In this document: positions 53,684 to 62,466 of the stretch, one piece after another
Position numbering within the stretch: position 1 is the stretch's first letter
Layout: the number at the start of each line of letters is the position of its first letter
DNA from: Leptolyngbya sp. KIOST-1
Lineage (GTDB): Bacteria > Cyanobacteriota > Cyanobacteriia > Phormidesmidales > Phormidesmidaceae
Assembly (NCBI RefSeq): GCF_000763385.1
Contig: NZ_JQFA01000002.1
Location: forward strand, 310,001-374,000
Length of the DNA: 64,000 bases
Reading direction: 5' to 3'
The notes under the pieces: model-generated
Told to the model about the DNA's origin: nothing
Seen by the model: the letters and a program-made list of their open reading frames with translations, nothing else
Databases searched by the model: none
Made by a program: the position numbers and the translations under genes

Positions 53684-53971
53684 CGCTGCAAGAGGGGTCG
53701 CCAGCCGTTTGGCTCCAGGGGATTGGGTGGTCAGGACGGAGATGGTTGTAACAGAGACCTGTCGCTCCCCATGACAGAAAGTTACGTTTTCTCTCACTTT
53801 GGGCAGTTGGCATGGCTCTGCGATCGCCCCAAAACCTAGCCCAACAATTGCTTGTGCCGTTGTGTCAAAACGTAACGACGGCGTTCAAATAACGGCTCCG
53901 AAAGAATAGTTCACGTTGGTGCTCAAAAAAGTTCGTTAGGCTGAAATCATTGATAAATAAGGCCTACATCC

Positions 53972-54508
53972 ATGAATACCCTCTCTCACACCACTGCCGT
54001 CAGGCCCAGCCGCTGGGTCGGGGCAGTGCTGTTTGCCCTCATGTTTTGGTTCAGCAGCAGCCTGCTGATGGATTTTGTGATTATGCCGGGCCTGTTTCTG
54101 GGCGGCATGATGAGCCAGCCCGACTTCGGCCCGACGGGCTACGCCATGTTTTGGGTGTTTAACCGCATCGAGCTGCTGTGTGTGGGCGTCATCCTCACCG
54201 GGTTGCTGGTCACCCACCAGGCTCGCCGCCGCGAGCAGGATGTGATGGTCAGTGGCATTCGCAGCCGCTGGGCCACTGAGATTGCCGTGGCGCTGCTGGC
54301 CATCACCCTGGTGCTCACCTACGCGATCGCTCCCGCCATGGGTGCCCTGGGTGCCTCCCTCGATCCCTTTGCCACCACGGCCGCTGTCCCGGCCGCGATG
54401 GACCATATGCACGGCCTGTACTTTGCCCTGGAGGCGCTGAAGCTGCTGGGCTGTGGAGCGCTGCTGAGCCTGTTTTACGTTGACTTGAGCCGCACTGAGG
54501 AAAGTTAG
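53972..54508 (+). CDS. Conserved membrane protein, four helices
   Basis: The 178-residue protein has four hydrophobic segments (AVLFALMFWFSSSLLMDFVIMPGLFLG, YAMFWVFNRIELLCVGVILTGLLV, IAVALLAITLVLTYAIAPAMGALG, YFALEALKLLGCGALLSLFYV). The layout is like DUF4149 proteins, but I am not certain of the family. It ends within a tandem repeat. Confidence 0.8.
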   Translation: MNTLSHTTAVRPSRWVGAVLFALMFWFSSSLLMDFVIMPGLFLGGMMSQPDFGPTGYAMFWVFNRIELLCVGVILTGLLVTHQARRREQDVMVSGIRSRWATEIAVALLAITLVLTYAIAPAMGALGASLDPFATTAAVPAAMDHMHGLYFALEALKLLGCGALLSLFYVDLSRTEES

Positions 54509-54566
54509 TCCGGCGCTCAATTAGTCCGGCGCTCAATTAGTCCGGCGCTCAATTAGTCCGGCACTC
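54505..54566. repeat. 16-bp tandem repeat, nearly four copies
   Basis: The unit ttagtccggcgctcaa repeats at 54505, 54521, 54537 and, partly, 54553. The first copy overlaps the stop codon of the preceding gene. Confidence 0.9.
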
Positions 54567-54585
54567 CATGCTGGTCATGGTATCG

Positions 54586-54624
54586 AAAGCCCCCGGTGGG
54601 CAATGGTTGCCCACCGGGGGCTTT
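54586..54624. terminator. Bidirectional Rho-independent terminator
   Basis: A perfect 18-bp stem (aaagcccccggtgggcaa) with a 3-nt loop lies between the convergent membrane protein and DnaJ genes. A-run and T-run edges suit termination on both strands. Confidence 0.85.
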
Positions 54625-54646
54625 ATATAGGCGTGACCCAGCTCTC

Positions 54647-55645
54647 CTACAGCTGGGTGTTAATCAGGCTCTGGCGCGGGTTAGTGGTGCGGCTGTCGCG
54701 AATTTTTTCGTAGAGCTGGCGCTCAGTATCGCTCAGGGGAGCCGGAGGTGCAATCACCACTTTGATCAGCAGATCGCCGCGATCGCCCTTGGGGTTGGGC
54801 CAGCCCTTGCCCCGCAGCCGCAGGCTCTGGCCTGAGCGAATGCCCGCTGGCAAATTCATGGTGACGCTGCCGTCGGGGGTGGGGACGTCAATTTTGCCCC
54901 CCAGCACAGCTTCATCGGGGGTGATTGGCACCTCGGCACTCAGACTGTCCCCCTCCAGCTTAAAGAAGCTGTGGGTGTCGAGCTGCACCACCAGGTAAAT
55001 GTCGGCGGGCTGTTTGGTGTAAGGGTTGAGGGGGCCTTTGCCCTTGAGGCGAATTTTGCTGCCCTGCTTAGCCCCAGGCGGAATCCGCACCTCGACGCTG
55101 TCGTTGCCAATGCGCAGGCGCTTTTGCGCGCCGTGGAAGGCTTCGCTGAAGGTGAGGCGAATGCTGGCCTCCTGGTCAAAGGACTGGCTCGGGGCCGCTG
55201 ACTCGTAGCCAAAGCCAGCCCCCCCGGGTGCGCCGCCCGGCGCGCCATAGCCGTAGGTGCGTCCACCGCTAGGGGTCGAAAAGCGACCCAGTAGCTCGTT
55301 AATAAATTCGTCAAAGCTGCCGTAGGCGCTGAAGTCAAAGCCACCGTCGCCGGGGGTGCCGTAGGCTCCGCCAAAGGGACTGCCGTAGCTGCCTGCCCCA
55401 GCCCGGCTAGCCTGCTGCCAGTACTGCCCGTACTGGTCGTACTTTTTGCGTTTGTCGGCGTCAGAGAGCACTTCGTAGGCTTCGCTAACCTCTTTGAATT
55501 TGGCCTCGGCAGCCTTGTCGCCGGGGTTCACATCGGGGTGGTACTTGCGGGCCAGCTTGCGAAATGACTGTTTGATCTCGTCAGCACTCGCCGTACGGCT
55601 GACGCCAAGCACCGCGTAGTAGTCTTTAAAGCCCGTAGCAGCCAT
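54647..55645 (-). CDS. DnaJ/CbpA-type co-chaperone
   Basis: The 332-residue protein has a J domain with HPD ([10 protein letters not shown]), a Gly/Phe-rich linker (about residues 75-140), and two DnaJ C-terminal substrate domains without the zinc finger (type II/CbpA-like). It activates Hsp70 ATPase. I use the ATG at 55645, just before the J-domain. Confidence 0.93.
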   Translation of the reverse strand: MAATGFKDYYAVLGVSRTASADEIKQSFRKLARKYHPDVNPGDKAAEAKFKEVSEAYEVLSDADKRKKYDQYGQYWQQASRAGAGSYGSPFGGAYGTPGDGGFDFSAYGSFDEFINELLGRFSTPSGGRTYGYGAPGGAPGGAGFGYESAAPSQSFDQEASIRLTFSEAFHGAQKRLRIGNDSVEVRIPPGAKQGSKIRLKGKGPLNPYTKQPADIYLVVQLDTHSFFKLEGDSLSAEVPITPDEAVLGGKIDVPTPDGSVTMNLPAGIRSGQSLRLRGKGWPNPKGDRGDLLIKVVIAPPAPLSDTERQLYEKIRDSRTTNPRQSLINTQL

Positions 55646-55886
55646 TCCAGTCCCTCCTAAAAACCCGCGCCTGTATTGGCCCAAAGGGGCCAGTTTAGTC
55701 CTTTCGGGCGGCTAAGCCAACGCCCATCGCCCCAAAGGCGATTTCATTGTAGTCAACTGTGGCCCTGGGGGGAGGACTTGTCAACCTCTGACCAGGGTTT
55801 ATGACCTCTGGGTTTAGCCTAGCAAACCCACCGTCCGAGAGAAGTTCGGTTTTCCAGGTCGAAATCGGTATGGGTTGCTGATCCTG

Positions 55887-57248
55887 CTAGTTGATGCCGA
55901 CTACGGCGTCGAGTTCGGCGTAGTCGGGCAGGGTGGTGTCGATGGCGAGGCCCCGGCGAATCACAACGCGATCGCTCTGGGGCCGCGACAACAGTTCGCC
56001 AACGTTGCGCGCTTTGAACACCACCAGGTCGGCGGGGCGGCCCACGCCAATGATGCCGGTATCGAGGCCCATGATCTGGGCGGGGGTGCGCGTCACCGCC
56101 TGGGGCCAGTCCCCCACCGGGCGATCGAGCTGGCCAATCCGCACCGATTGAGTAAACACTTCCACCATGTCGTGGTCGCCGTAGGCAAAGAAGGCGTCGC
56201 GGCAGTTGTCGCTAGCCAGGGCCACCGCCACCTCAAACTGGCGCAGCTCGGGCAGCAGGGTGACTCCCCGGTAACGGGGCATGCGGCCCTGCTGTCGGTC
56301 CTGCAGGTAGAGGTTGCACATGGGCAGGCTGACGACGCTCACCCCGGCGGTTTTGAGCAGGGCCAGGGTGTCCTGGACGCGATCGCCGGTTTGCATCGAG
56401 AGACTACAGCAGTGGCCGCAGTTGACCCGGCCCGCAAAGCCTCGTCGCAGCTTAGTTTCGGCGACAATGCGCAGCCCCTCCGCCTCGGGGTTGAGGCTCT
56501 CGTCAGCGTGGAAGTCGAGGTCCAGCCCCCGCGCCTCGGCCAGGGCAAAGGCCCGATCGATCTGGCCCTCTAGGCCCGGCTGAGGGTAGATCACGCCCCC
56601 CAAAATGCCGCCGTAGTGGGCCACGGTATCGGCTAGATCTTCCGCCTCGGGGCGATCGTAGTAGTCCATCGACACCAGGCTCACGGCCTGGAGCGTCAGG
56701 CGGTCGGCCCACTCCTGCCGCAGCCGATCGAACACCGCAAAGCTAATTTTCTCCTGGCCGTCCAGGCAGTCGAGGTGGGTTCTCACCGCCTGGGTGCCGT
56801 GGGCGTAGCTGCACCGCAGCCCAAAGGCCATACGGGGGTAAAGGTCGGCGGCGCTCCAGTGGCGGTGGTCAGCGGCGGCGGCCTCCAGCGCCGACCCAAA
56901 GGTGCCGTCTGGGTTGGGGGAGCGCAGCCAGGTCTGGCCTTTGTCGAGATGGGTGTGGCAGTCGGCAAAGCAGGGCCACAGCAGCCCCTGTCCCAGGTCG
57001 TAGCGGGGCAGGCCGTCATCTGGGTCATCGGTTGAATCGGCGGTGACGGGGGCCAGGGCCGCGATCGCCCCCGCCTGAACCCGCAGGTGAACGGCGACCA
57101 GGGCTTCTGAGCGGGGCGGGGCGGCCAGCTCAGCGATGGGGGGCAGCGAAGCGGCCGTTGCGTCCAGGCAGGCCAGGGGAATGCGGGCGTTGCGGAGCCA
57201 GTAGTTGGCGGGCTGTGCCGCCCGCAGATCCGTGAGGGGTAGAGTCAT
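55887..57248 (-). CDS. Cytosine deaminase-like amidohydrolase
   Basis: The 453-residue protein has the metal site CHTHLDKGQTW, LDFHADES and FRCDN-type ALASDNCRD motifs of the CodA family. It probably deaminates cytosine or a related heterocycle in the cytosol. GHCCSLS replaces the usual GHC(T/M)SL and is compatible. The following gene on the same strand begins after a gap. Confidence 0.88.
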   Translation of the reverse strand: MTLPLTDLRAAQPANYWLRNARIPLACLDATAASLPPIAELAAPPRSEALVAVHLRVQAGAIAALAPVTADSTDDPDDGLPRYDLGQGLLWPCFADCHTHLDKGQTWLRSPNPDGTFGSALEAAAADHRHWSAADLYPRMAFGLRCSYAHGTQAVRTHLDCLDGQEKISFAVFDRLRQEWADRLTLQAVSLVSMDYYDRPEAEDLADTVAHYGGILGGVIYPQPGLEGQIDRAFALAEARGLDLDFHADESLNPEAEGLRIVAETKLRRGFAGRVNCGHCCSLSMQTGDRVQDTLALLKTAGVSVVSLPMCNLYLQDRQQGRMPRYRGVTLLPELRQFEVAVALASDNCRDAFFAYGDHDMVEVFTQSVRIGQLDRPVGDWPQAVTRTPAQIMGLDTGIIGVGRPADLVVFKARNVGELLSRPQSDRVVIRRGLAIDTTLPDYAELDAVVGIN

Positions 57249-57360
57249 GGCTCCACGGTATCACTAAGTTTCCCTCCCCGCCTGCCGCCGCACTCTGGCA
57301 AGACTCTGGCAAGATTCTGGCGAGGCCCAGGGGTTGGCCCAGCCCACCTCCCCACGGCGA

Positions 57361-57795
57361 TTAGTCCACGTAGATGCGCTCGATCGAAAAGTCCTGGATG
57401 GTGTCTTCGAAGCGGTTGAAGGTGACGCGCATTTCGTCGTAGGCGCGGGCCGTAGAAACGCCCCCCGGCGCGGGGCACTGCACCTGGAGCAGGGTTTGAA
57501 ACGTCTCAAACTGCTCGTGGGTGTAAAGGGTCTTCTCGCACACGGGGCTGATAAAGCCTTCGATCGCCAGCTGGTTGAGCGCCGCTACCCCCAGGGGGCT
57601 TTGCAGCACAAACCGCCAGATCTGCGCCTGGTCGTCGTCGCTGGCCGGTTGCCAGACCCCGGGCAGGGCAGAATTTTCCTCTGCCTGGGCCAGCCCTCCG
57701 TTGGCTATACCGATACCTATGGCTGAGACCCCACCTAAAACCAGTAGACCGATACCAGCGGCCAGTCCGTACCGTCTTAGCAATTGCTTGCCCAT
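57361..57795 (-). CDS. Secreted hypothetical protein
   Basis: The 144-residue protein starts with a signal peptide or anchor (LAAGIGLLVLGGVSAIGIGIANGGLAQA). The mature part has two Cys (SPVCEKT, VQCPAPG), possibly a disulfide. No known domain. It lies 112 bp upstream of and parallel to the deaminase gene. Confidence 0.75.
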   Translation of the reverse strand: MGKQLLRRYGLAAGIGLLVLGGVSAIGIGIANGGLAQAEENSALPGVWQPASDDDQAQIWRFVLQSPLGVAALNQLAIEGFISPVCEKTLYTHEQFETFQTLLQVQCPAPGGVSTARAYDEMRVTFNRFEDTIQDFSIERIYVD

Positions 57796-58111
57796 AGCGT
57801 TCTCCTTGTAACTTCTGTAATTGAATTCGAGGGCGGGTGATCACGGCTGGCTAAAAATCTTTTGCCAGTAGCGTTGCTATGCCCGAAAAACAACCAGCTA
57901 GGGGCTGTAACTGTCGATGCCTGGGCCTTACCTAAGCCTTCAAAGGCTAATTGATGACCGCCCCGGTGATTGCAGTCTCATTCTAGGGAGCTAACCTGGG
58001 GTGACGGTCAGGGGTTACAAGAATTGCAACCAAAAGCCCTCATTGAAGTGACCCCCGATTTTCGGACACAAGGCTAAGAGCAGTATCCTTGTTCCACAGG
58101 AGGGGGCAACT
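57796..58111. other. Intergenic region without a supported gene
   Basis: This holds the promoter of the hypothetical gene at 57795. No CDS or RNA is seen. The end, tccacaggagggggcaact, is a ribosome site for 58112. Confidence 0.5.
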
Positions 58112-58414
58112 ATGAGCGCAAACCGACGACAGTACACAGCTGAATATGCCGCCCTGGCATCCCTGAATGGGGACATCAGCTTTGACCTGGCGCACTATAT
58201 CGGCCAGCTCCAGACGCCGACCACGGTGGTACTGGGGGCCGGGTCACGGTTTTCGGCCCCAGCCCTGGTGAAGCGGTTGGCCAGTCTCAATCCCAACGCC
58301 GTGCAGCGGGTGATTGAAATCCCTGACTCAGGCGTGCTGCCCCACCTGGAGCACCCCGCCGTGGTGGTGGGTTTGCTGCGCCAGTTTCTCGCCGCCCACC
58401 GCCAAGAGCCCTGA
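58112..58414 (+). CDS. Alpha/beta hydrolase C-terminal-like piece
   Basis: The 100-residue frame has an RBS (aggaggg) and reads YAALASLNGDISFDLAHYIGQL, PTTVVLGAGSRFSAPALVKRLASLNPNAVQRVIEIPDSGVLPHLEHPAVVVGLL. This is the last third of an alpha/beta hydrolase, including the region around the catalytic His (LPHLE). The nucleophile domain is absent. It could be a stand-alone lid-like protein or a fragment, which would fit the fragment series that follows. Confidence 0.55.
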   Translation: MSANRRQYTAEYAALASLNGDISFDLAHYIGQLQTPTTVVLGAGSRFSAPALVKRLASLNPNAVQRVIEIPDSGVLPHLEHPAVVVGLLRQFLAAHRQEP

Positions 58415-58442
58415 TTCCCAGCACCCTGGGTACTCGCCGGGC

Positions 58443-58682
58443 TCAGTTTCGCGCCAGCCACTTCTGGCCGTTGAGCCGCCGTAGGGTAAAGAGCACCAGC
58501 AGGTCCAGGGTAATTTTGCGCTCGTCACCCATGAACTGCTCAATGGTGCTGGGCTGGGAGCCTTTGTCGGCGAAGTAGAACAGCTTGGGGCTCGAAATGT
58601 CGTCTTTAGTAAAGGCAATGTTAAACTGGCGGTCGCCCCGCTGCCATTTGCCCTTCACATGCCAGTAGTTCTCCCCGAGGGC
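58443..58682 (-). pseudogene. DUF2996 C-terminal fragment
   Basis: The minus strand ENYWHVKGKWQRGDRQFNIAFTKDD continues to IEQFMGDERKITLDLLVLFTLRRLNGQKWLARN, the C-terminal domain of the cyanobacteria-specific DUF2996. The N-terminal half is missing, cut near 58680 where the FNR fragment begins on the other strand. Confidence 0.75.
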
Positions 58683-58901
58683 GGTCGCATGTACATTCAG
58701 CACCGCGTGGCTGAGCATGCCGATGAGCTGTGGGACCTGATGCAGAAGCCCAACACCCATACCTACATGTGCGGTCTGAAGGGTATGGAAGACGGCATCG
58801 ACGAAGGGATGTCGGTGGCGGCTAACAAGCACGGTGTCGACTGGATCGAGTTCCGCAAGCAGATGAAGAAAGAGCATCGCTGGCACGTAGAGACCTACTA
58901 G
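58680..58901 (+). pseudogene. Ferredoxin-NADP reductase (PetH) C-terminal fragment
   Basis: The frame GGRMYIQHRVAEHADELWDLMQKPNTHTYMCGLKGMEDGIDEG runs to HRWHVETY, the last ~73 residues of cyanobacterial FNR. The C-terminal Tyr stacks on FAD in the full enzyme. The FAD domain and most of the NADP domain are absent. The essential full gene must be elsewhere. A strong terminator follows. Confidence 0.92.
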
Positions 58902-58911
58902 GTCGCGTCTC

Positions 58912-58955
58912 AGCCAAAAAAAAGAAGGGCCGAAATGGCCCTTCTTTTTTTTGGC
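58912..58955 (+). terminator. Rho-independent terminator after FNR fragment
   Basis: The stem agaagggcc/ggcccttct with A-run and T-run edges forms a classic terminator, presumably the native petH terminator carried with the fragment. Confidence 0.9.
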
Positions 58956-59040
58956 TAGCAGCAATCCCCTTACAATTGGGCATAGCGATCGCAGTTAAGG
59001 AAGTCAGGCCATTGGTTATGCGTGTCGGTTTGCTGGGGTA

Positions 59041-59325
59041 GGCTACCTGGCAGAAAATACTGAGTTCATTGGCGGCCCCAAGGCTCCCAGTGACCCCAGC
59101 GTCGGTCTGTTTGGCGGTACCAGCACCCTCACCGGCCAGATTGGCCTGCGTCCCTTTGACAACTTCAACCTGCGGCTGTTATACACCCGATCGAACCTGA
59201 TGCCCAACGCAACAGGTCTGATTGGCGGTACCTTCGGCGAGCCCATCTACGGGTTTGTCAACGACGGCGCCGGGGGAGGCCTGACCAATGCCCCCGCCGA
59301 CACCTTCCTGGTCAATTCCTCTCTA
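59041..59325 (+). pseudogene. Iron-uptake porin internal fragment
   Basis: The frame YLAENTEFIGGPKAPSDPSVGLFGGTSTLTGQIGLRPFDNFNLRLLYTRSNLMPN continues to NAPADTFLVN, typical barrel strands of OprB-type porins. There is no start or end. It joins a tract with a possible gene start (atgcgtgtcggtttgctg near 59018) on the left and IS3 transposase sequence on the right. It is not a copy of the porin at 7630. Confidence 0.8.
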
Positions 59326-59452
59326 AGTTATCTAACACCTGAAGAATACGAACAAAAATGGAATGAACAACAAAAGAAAAAGCATGATATAAAAGAGTAG
59401 ATCTCTTAATTCCCTTGATCTACTGTCCGAATCTAAGGGTTCACTTCACTCA
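59326..59452 (+). mobile_element. IS3-family remnant: transposase C-terminus and right end
   Basis: The frame YLTPEEYEQKWNEQQKKKHD ends in a stop at 59398-59400. This is the C-terminus of an IS3-family OrfB integrase. About 25 bp further, tgtccgaatctaagggttcac looks like the element's terminal repeat. The rest of the IS is missing. The porin fragment is fused in frame to it. Confidence 0.75.
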
Positions 59453-59668
59453 TCAATCCTGTCCCTGGTGGTTGTTGAACGGGCTGACTGCTGTTGCCGC
59501 CAAACATCACTATGGAGACGCTACTGACGCCTGCTGCCTTTACGTTTCTGGATCTCCTCAAAGAGACGAAATACAAAAGCCCTGCTTGCTGTTGACAGCC
59601 GCAGGGCGAGGCTTAGACTGGTACCGCTACGCGGAGTTCAGAATGCAACGTTCAAAAGAAACGCTGGC
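59453..59668. other. Short region without a recognised gene
   Basis: A small frame at 59512 (METLLTPAAFTFLDLLKETK) could be another N-terminal fragment. It stops after 27 residues. No other feature is seen before the MsrB stop. Confidence 0.35.
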
Positions 59669-60184
59669 CTAGGCTTGCTCGGGCACAAACTCCAGGGAGA
59701 CCCCGTTCATGCAGTAGCGCTGGCCGGTGGGGGCAGGTCCGTCGGGGAACACGTGGCCCAGGTGACCGCCGCAGGTGGCACAGTGGACTTCTACGCGGGT
59801 CATAAAGAAGGAGCGATCGACGGTGGTTGCGATCGCGCCCTCAATCGGTGCGTAGAAGCTGGGCCAGCCGGTGCCGCTGTTGAACTTGGTGTCGGAGGTA
59901 AACAGCGGCGTGCCGCAGGCCGAACACTTGTAGGTGCCGGGCCCGTAGACCTTGTCGAGGGGGCTCGACCCGGCGCGCTCGGTGCCGTGCTGGCGCAGCA
60001 CCCGAAACTGCTCGGGGGTCAGCTGTTCGCGCCACTGATCTTCGGTTTTGTTGACAGTAAATTGCTCGTTAGAGGTTGCCATAGCGTCTATCCGTTGGGA
60101 AAAAAGTTCAGCGGTGAAATTGTTTAATAGCCAGGTGCCGCCAACCACAGCGGTCCCGGCTTCCAGGAGCTTACGTCGCTTCAT
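59669..60184 (-). CDS. msrB: Peptide-methionine (R)-S-oxide reductase, exported form
   Basis: The 171-residue protein has an N-terminal signal-like segment (MKRRKLLEAGTAVVGGTWLL) and an MsrB domain. It has zinc Cys pairs in CSACG and CATCGG, and the catalytic Cys in RYCMNG. It reduces methionine-R-sulfoxide, perhaps in the periplasm or thylakoid lumen. An internal ATG at 60082 would give a cytosolic form. Confidence 0.93.
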   Translation of the reverse strand: MKRRKLLEAGTAVVGGTWLLNNFTAELFSQRIDAMATSNEQFTVNKTEDQWREQLTPEQFRVLRQHGTERAGSSPLDKVYGPGTYKCSACGTPLFTSDTKFNSGTGWPSFYAPIEGAIATTVDRSFFMTRVEVHCATCGGHLGHVFPDGPAPTGQRYCMNGVSLEFVPEQA

Positions 60185-60409
60185 GACCAGGTCAAATCAT
60201 CGGTGAGTCTAGGGAGGTGAGGCGGGCAATCGTCCAGCGGCCCGTTTTATTTAACTTAACGTATCTGCCCCAGGCAACGCTGAAAGCCCCAGGAGAATTT
60301 GCCCCAACTCCCCTGAACCCCCGGTTCTTTAGTACGCTATGACTACTATTGATAACCCCTAGGGGCCGTCATCCATTAGCCTCTGAGGCCTTGAGGTTCG
60401 CCGCCCGCC

Positions 60410-61624
60410 ATGTCAGCTATCGTTTCTGCCCCGTCCAAACGCCGCGATCGCGCCTGGCCCTTCTGGCCCGTGGTGCCCCTCTACCCCTACGACCAGCGAC
60501 CAACCCTGCGGGTGGAGGTGGTCAAAGACACCGTCTGGACCTTTGAGCAGGTGCAGGGCATTTTCTACGTGGTGGTGCCCATTCGGATGACGGTGGTGCG
60601 GCTCGAACCGGCGGGCCTGCTAGTGTACTCCCCCGTGGCCCCAACCCCAGAGTGCATTGCCCTGCTGCGGGAGCTGGAGGAGCGCCACGGCCCGGTCAAG
60701 TACATCCTTATGTCAACGGTGACGGGGATTGAGCACAAGGTCTTTGTCGGCCCCTTTGCCCGGCGCTTTCCGGCCGCCCAGGTCTATGTCACCCCCAACC
60801 AGTGGAGCTTTCCGCTCAACCTGCCGCTGCCCTGGCTGGGCCTACCGCGCGATCGCACCCGCCTACTTCCCGCCGACAGCTCCCAGGCGCCCTTTGCCGA
60901 CCAGGTAGACTACACCCTGCTCTCCCCCATCGACCTGGGGCTGGGGCCATTCGGCGAAACCGCCTGCTTTCACCGAGCCAGCCGCACGCTGCTGCTGACC
61001 GATGCGATCGTGGCCGTGCCCGAGGAGCCGCCCGCGATCGTACAGCTCGACCCCTTCCCGCTGCTGTTCCACGCCCGCGACAGCGCCGCCGAAGCGATGG
61101 TTGACACCCCCGCCAACCGCCGCAAGGGGTGGCAGCGAATTGCCCTGTTCGCCTTCTACTTTCGCCCCAGCACCCTGGAGGTAGCGACCACCGGGGAGAT
61201 GTTCAAAGAGGCCAGGCAGGCCCCGGTGCGATCGCGCCGCCACTACTTTGGTCTCTACCCCTTCCGCTGGCGGGCCGACTGGCCCCAGTCCTTTCAGGCC
61301 CTGCACAATCGCGGGCAGCTCCAGGTGGCCCCCATCCTGCAAACCCTGATCTTTAACCGTGGCCCCCAGGAGGTTTTAGATTGGGCCAAAACCGTTGCCA
61401 CGTGGAAGTTTGAGCGCATTATTCCGGCCCACCTGGCCGCGCCCATTGCCGCCACCCCAGAGCAGTTTTTGGCGGCGTTTGAGTTTTTGTACGCCGAACC
61501 GACCCCAGCGGCGGGAAGCTTACCCAACGCTGACTTCGATCTGTTGCGCCAGATCGAAGCCCTCTTGCTGAGCCGGGGAATTTCGCGCCCGCGTCAGCCT
61601 GCGCCCTCTGTGGACAAAAAATAG
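60410..61624 (+). CDS. DUF4336 protein, MBL-like
   Basis: The 404-residue protein has WPFWPVVPLYPYDQRPTLRVEVVKDTVWTFEQVQGIFYVVVPIRMTVV and VKYILMSTVTGIEHKVFVGPFARRFPAAQVYV, typical of DUF4336. The domain is distantly related to metallo-beta-lactamases but lacks the full HxHxDH motif. It is common in cyanobacteria and plants; function is unknown. Confidence 0.9.
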   Translation: MSAIVSAPSKRRDRAWPFWPVVPLYPYDQRPTLRVEVVKDTVWTFEQVQGIFYVVVPIRMTVVRLEPAGLLVYSPVAPTPECIALLRELEERHGPVKYILMSTVTGIEHKVFVGPFARRFPAAQVYVTPNQWSFPLNLPLPWLGLPRDRTRLLPADSSQAPFADQVDYTLLSPIDLGLGPFGETACFHRASRTLLLTDAIVAVPEEPPAIVQLDPFPLLFHARDSAAEAMVDTPANRRKGWQRIALFAFYFRPSTLEVATTGEMFKEARQAPVRSRRHYFGLYPFRWRADWPQSFQALHNRGQLQVAPILQTLIFNRGPQEVLDWAKTVATWKFERIIPAHLAAPIAATPEQFLAAFEFLYAEPTPAAGSLPNADFDLLRQIEALLLSRGISRPRQPAPSVDKK

Positions 61625-61636
61625 TCGATCAAAAAA

Positions 61637-61658
61637 CAGAGGCCTGAGGGGCCTCTGC
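61637..61658 (+). terminator. Hairpin terminator after DUF4336 gene
   Basis: The stem cagaggcc/ggcctctg with a short loop lies 13 bp after the stop. An A-rich lead is present but the T-run is weak. Confidence 0.6.
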
Positions 61659-61687
61659 AACGAGAAACGTGACGGTAGCCAAACTAT

Positions 61688-61759
61688 AGCGATGGCCATT
61701 GCGCTTAGGCTCTCGACCTCGGCTTCGGTTGGGAACTGAGACGGCGCAATGGCTATCGC
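61688..61759. repeat. Inverted repeat between convergent genes
   Basis: The arms gcgatggccattgcgc (61689-61704) and gcgcaatggctatcgc (61744-61759) pair with one mismatch around ~40 nt containing a second small hairpin (gacctcggcttcggtt). It may be a terminator or a REP-like repeat. Confidence 0.6.
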
Positions 61760-61776
61760 GGTGGTTCACGGACAGC

Positions 61777-62394
61777 TTATTCGGCCATAGCTTCCATTTT
61801 GGCGGAAATTTTTTCTTTGATTTCCTCAATGCTGGGCATAAATTCTTTCTTTTTCTCAAAGCCCAGCTTTACCTTTTCGGCAATTTCTTCAGGGGTAGGT
61901 GCCATCTCAGACCCAGGCGCATCGGGAGCGAAGGTAGCTTTGCTTTCCATCCCGGCTTTGATGCGCTCAGCAATTTCGTCTGGCGTCGGCATAAACATGT
62001 CTTTCTTATTCAAAAAGACCTCTTTCTTCTGCTCGGGAGTCAGGGCCGCAAACAAATTCCCTTTAGGAACCGTTTTCAGTGTGGCGGCCAACTCGGCTTT
62101 TTGCTCTGTGGTCAGCGCCATCGCTTTAAATGCTTTACGCAAACTGTAGCCGTTTTGGATCGCCTGCTCAAACATCTCCCGCTGTTCGGGGAAAAGGGTA
62201 CTTTCAATTTGGGGCACATACTTTGAGCGTAGCTCCTCGATTAGAGCTTCCTGCTCGGCGGTCAAATCAACATTTTCAAAGAGCGGCAGCGCAAATGAAA
62301 ACGGCTTGGCGCTAACTGGGCTTGCCACCAGGGCTATCGACGCCAGCGTACACAGTAAGGTGCACAGCACCGCGGCTAAAAGCTTTCGTAACAT
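61777..62394 (-). CDS. Secreted LTxEQ-repeat protein (Spy/CpxP-like)
   Basis: The 205-residue protein has a signal peptide (to about ASPVSA). LTAEQE, LTTEQKAEL and LTPEQKKEV are LTxxQ motifs like those of periplasmic Spy/CpxP chaperones. The C-terminal half has three ~18-residue repeats of the form P-(T/S)-x-E-E-I-xE-K-(I/V) (MPTPDEIAERIKAGM, APTPEEIAEKVKLGF, MPSIEEIKEKISAKM). It may bind unfolded proteins or metals in the periplasm. That is an inference. Confidence 0.82.
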   Translation of the reverse strand: MLRKLLAAVLCTLLCTLASIALVASPVSAKPFSFALPLFENVDLTAEQEALIEELRSKYVPQIESTLFPEQREMFEQAIQNGYSLRKAFKAMALTTEQKAELAATLKTVPKGNLFAALTPEQKKEVFLNKKDMFMPTPDEIAERIKAGMESKATFAPDAPGSEMAPTPEEIAEKVKLGFEKKKEFMPSIEEIKEKISAKMEAMAE

Positions 62395-62466
62395 GCTTGG
62401 GCAATCTCCGTACTAATTAACACAACGTAAAGAAAAAAGTCGTACCTGTGGTCAAACCAGCCTGAC

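Noticed and set aside
54505-54566. Short CRISPR array
   Set aside because: The units are contiguous without spacers.
59415-59672. 85-codon Cys-rich frame
   Set aside because: It starts inside the IS3 end and has no recognisable domain or codon structure.
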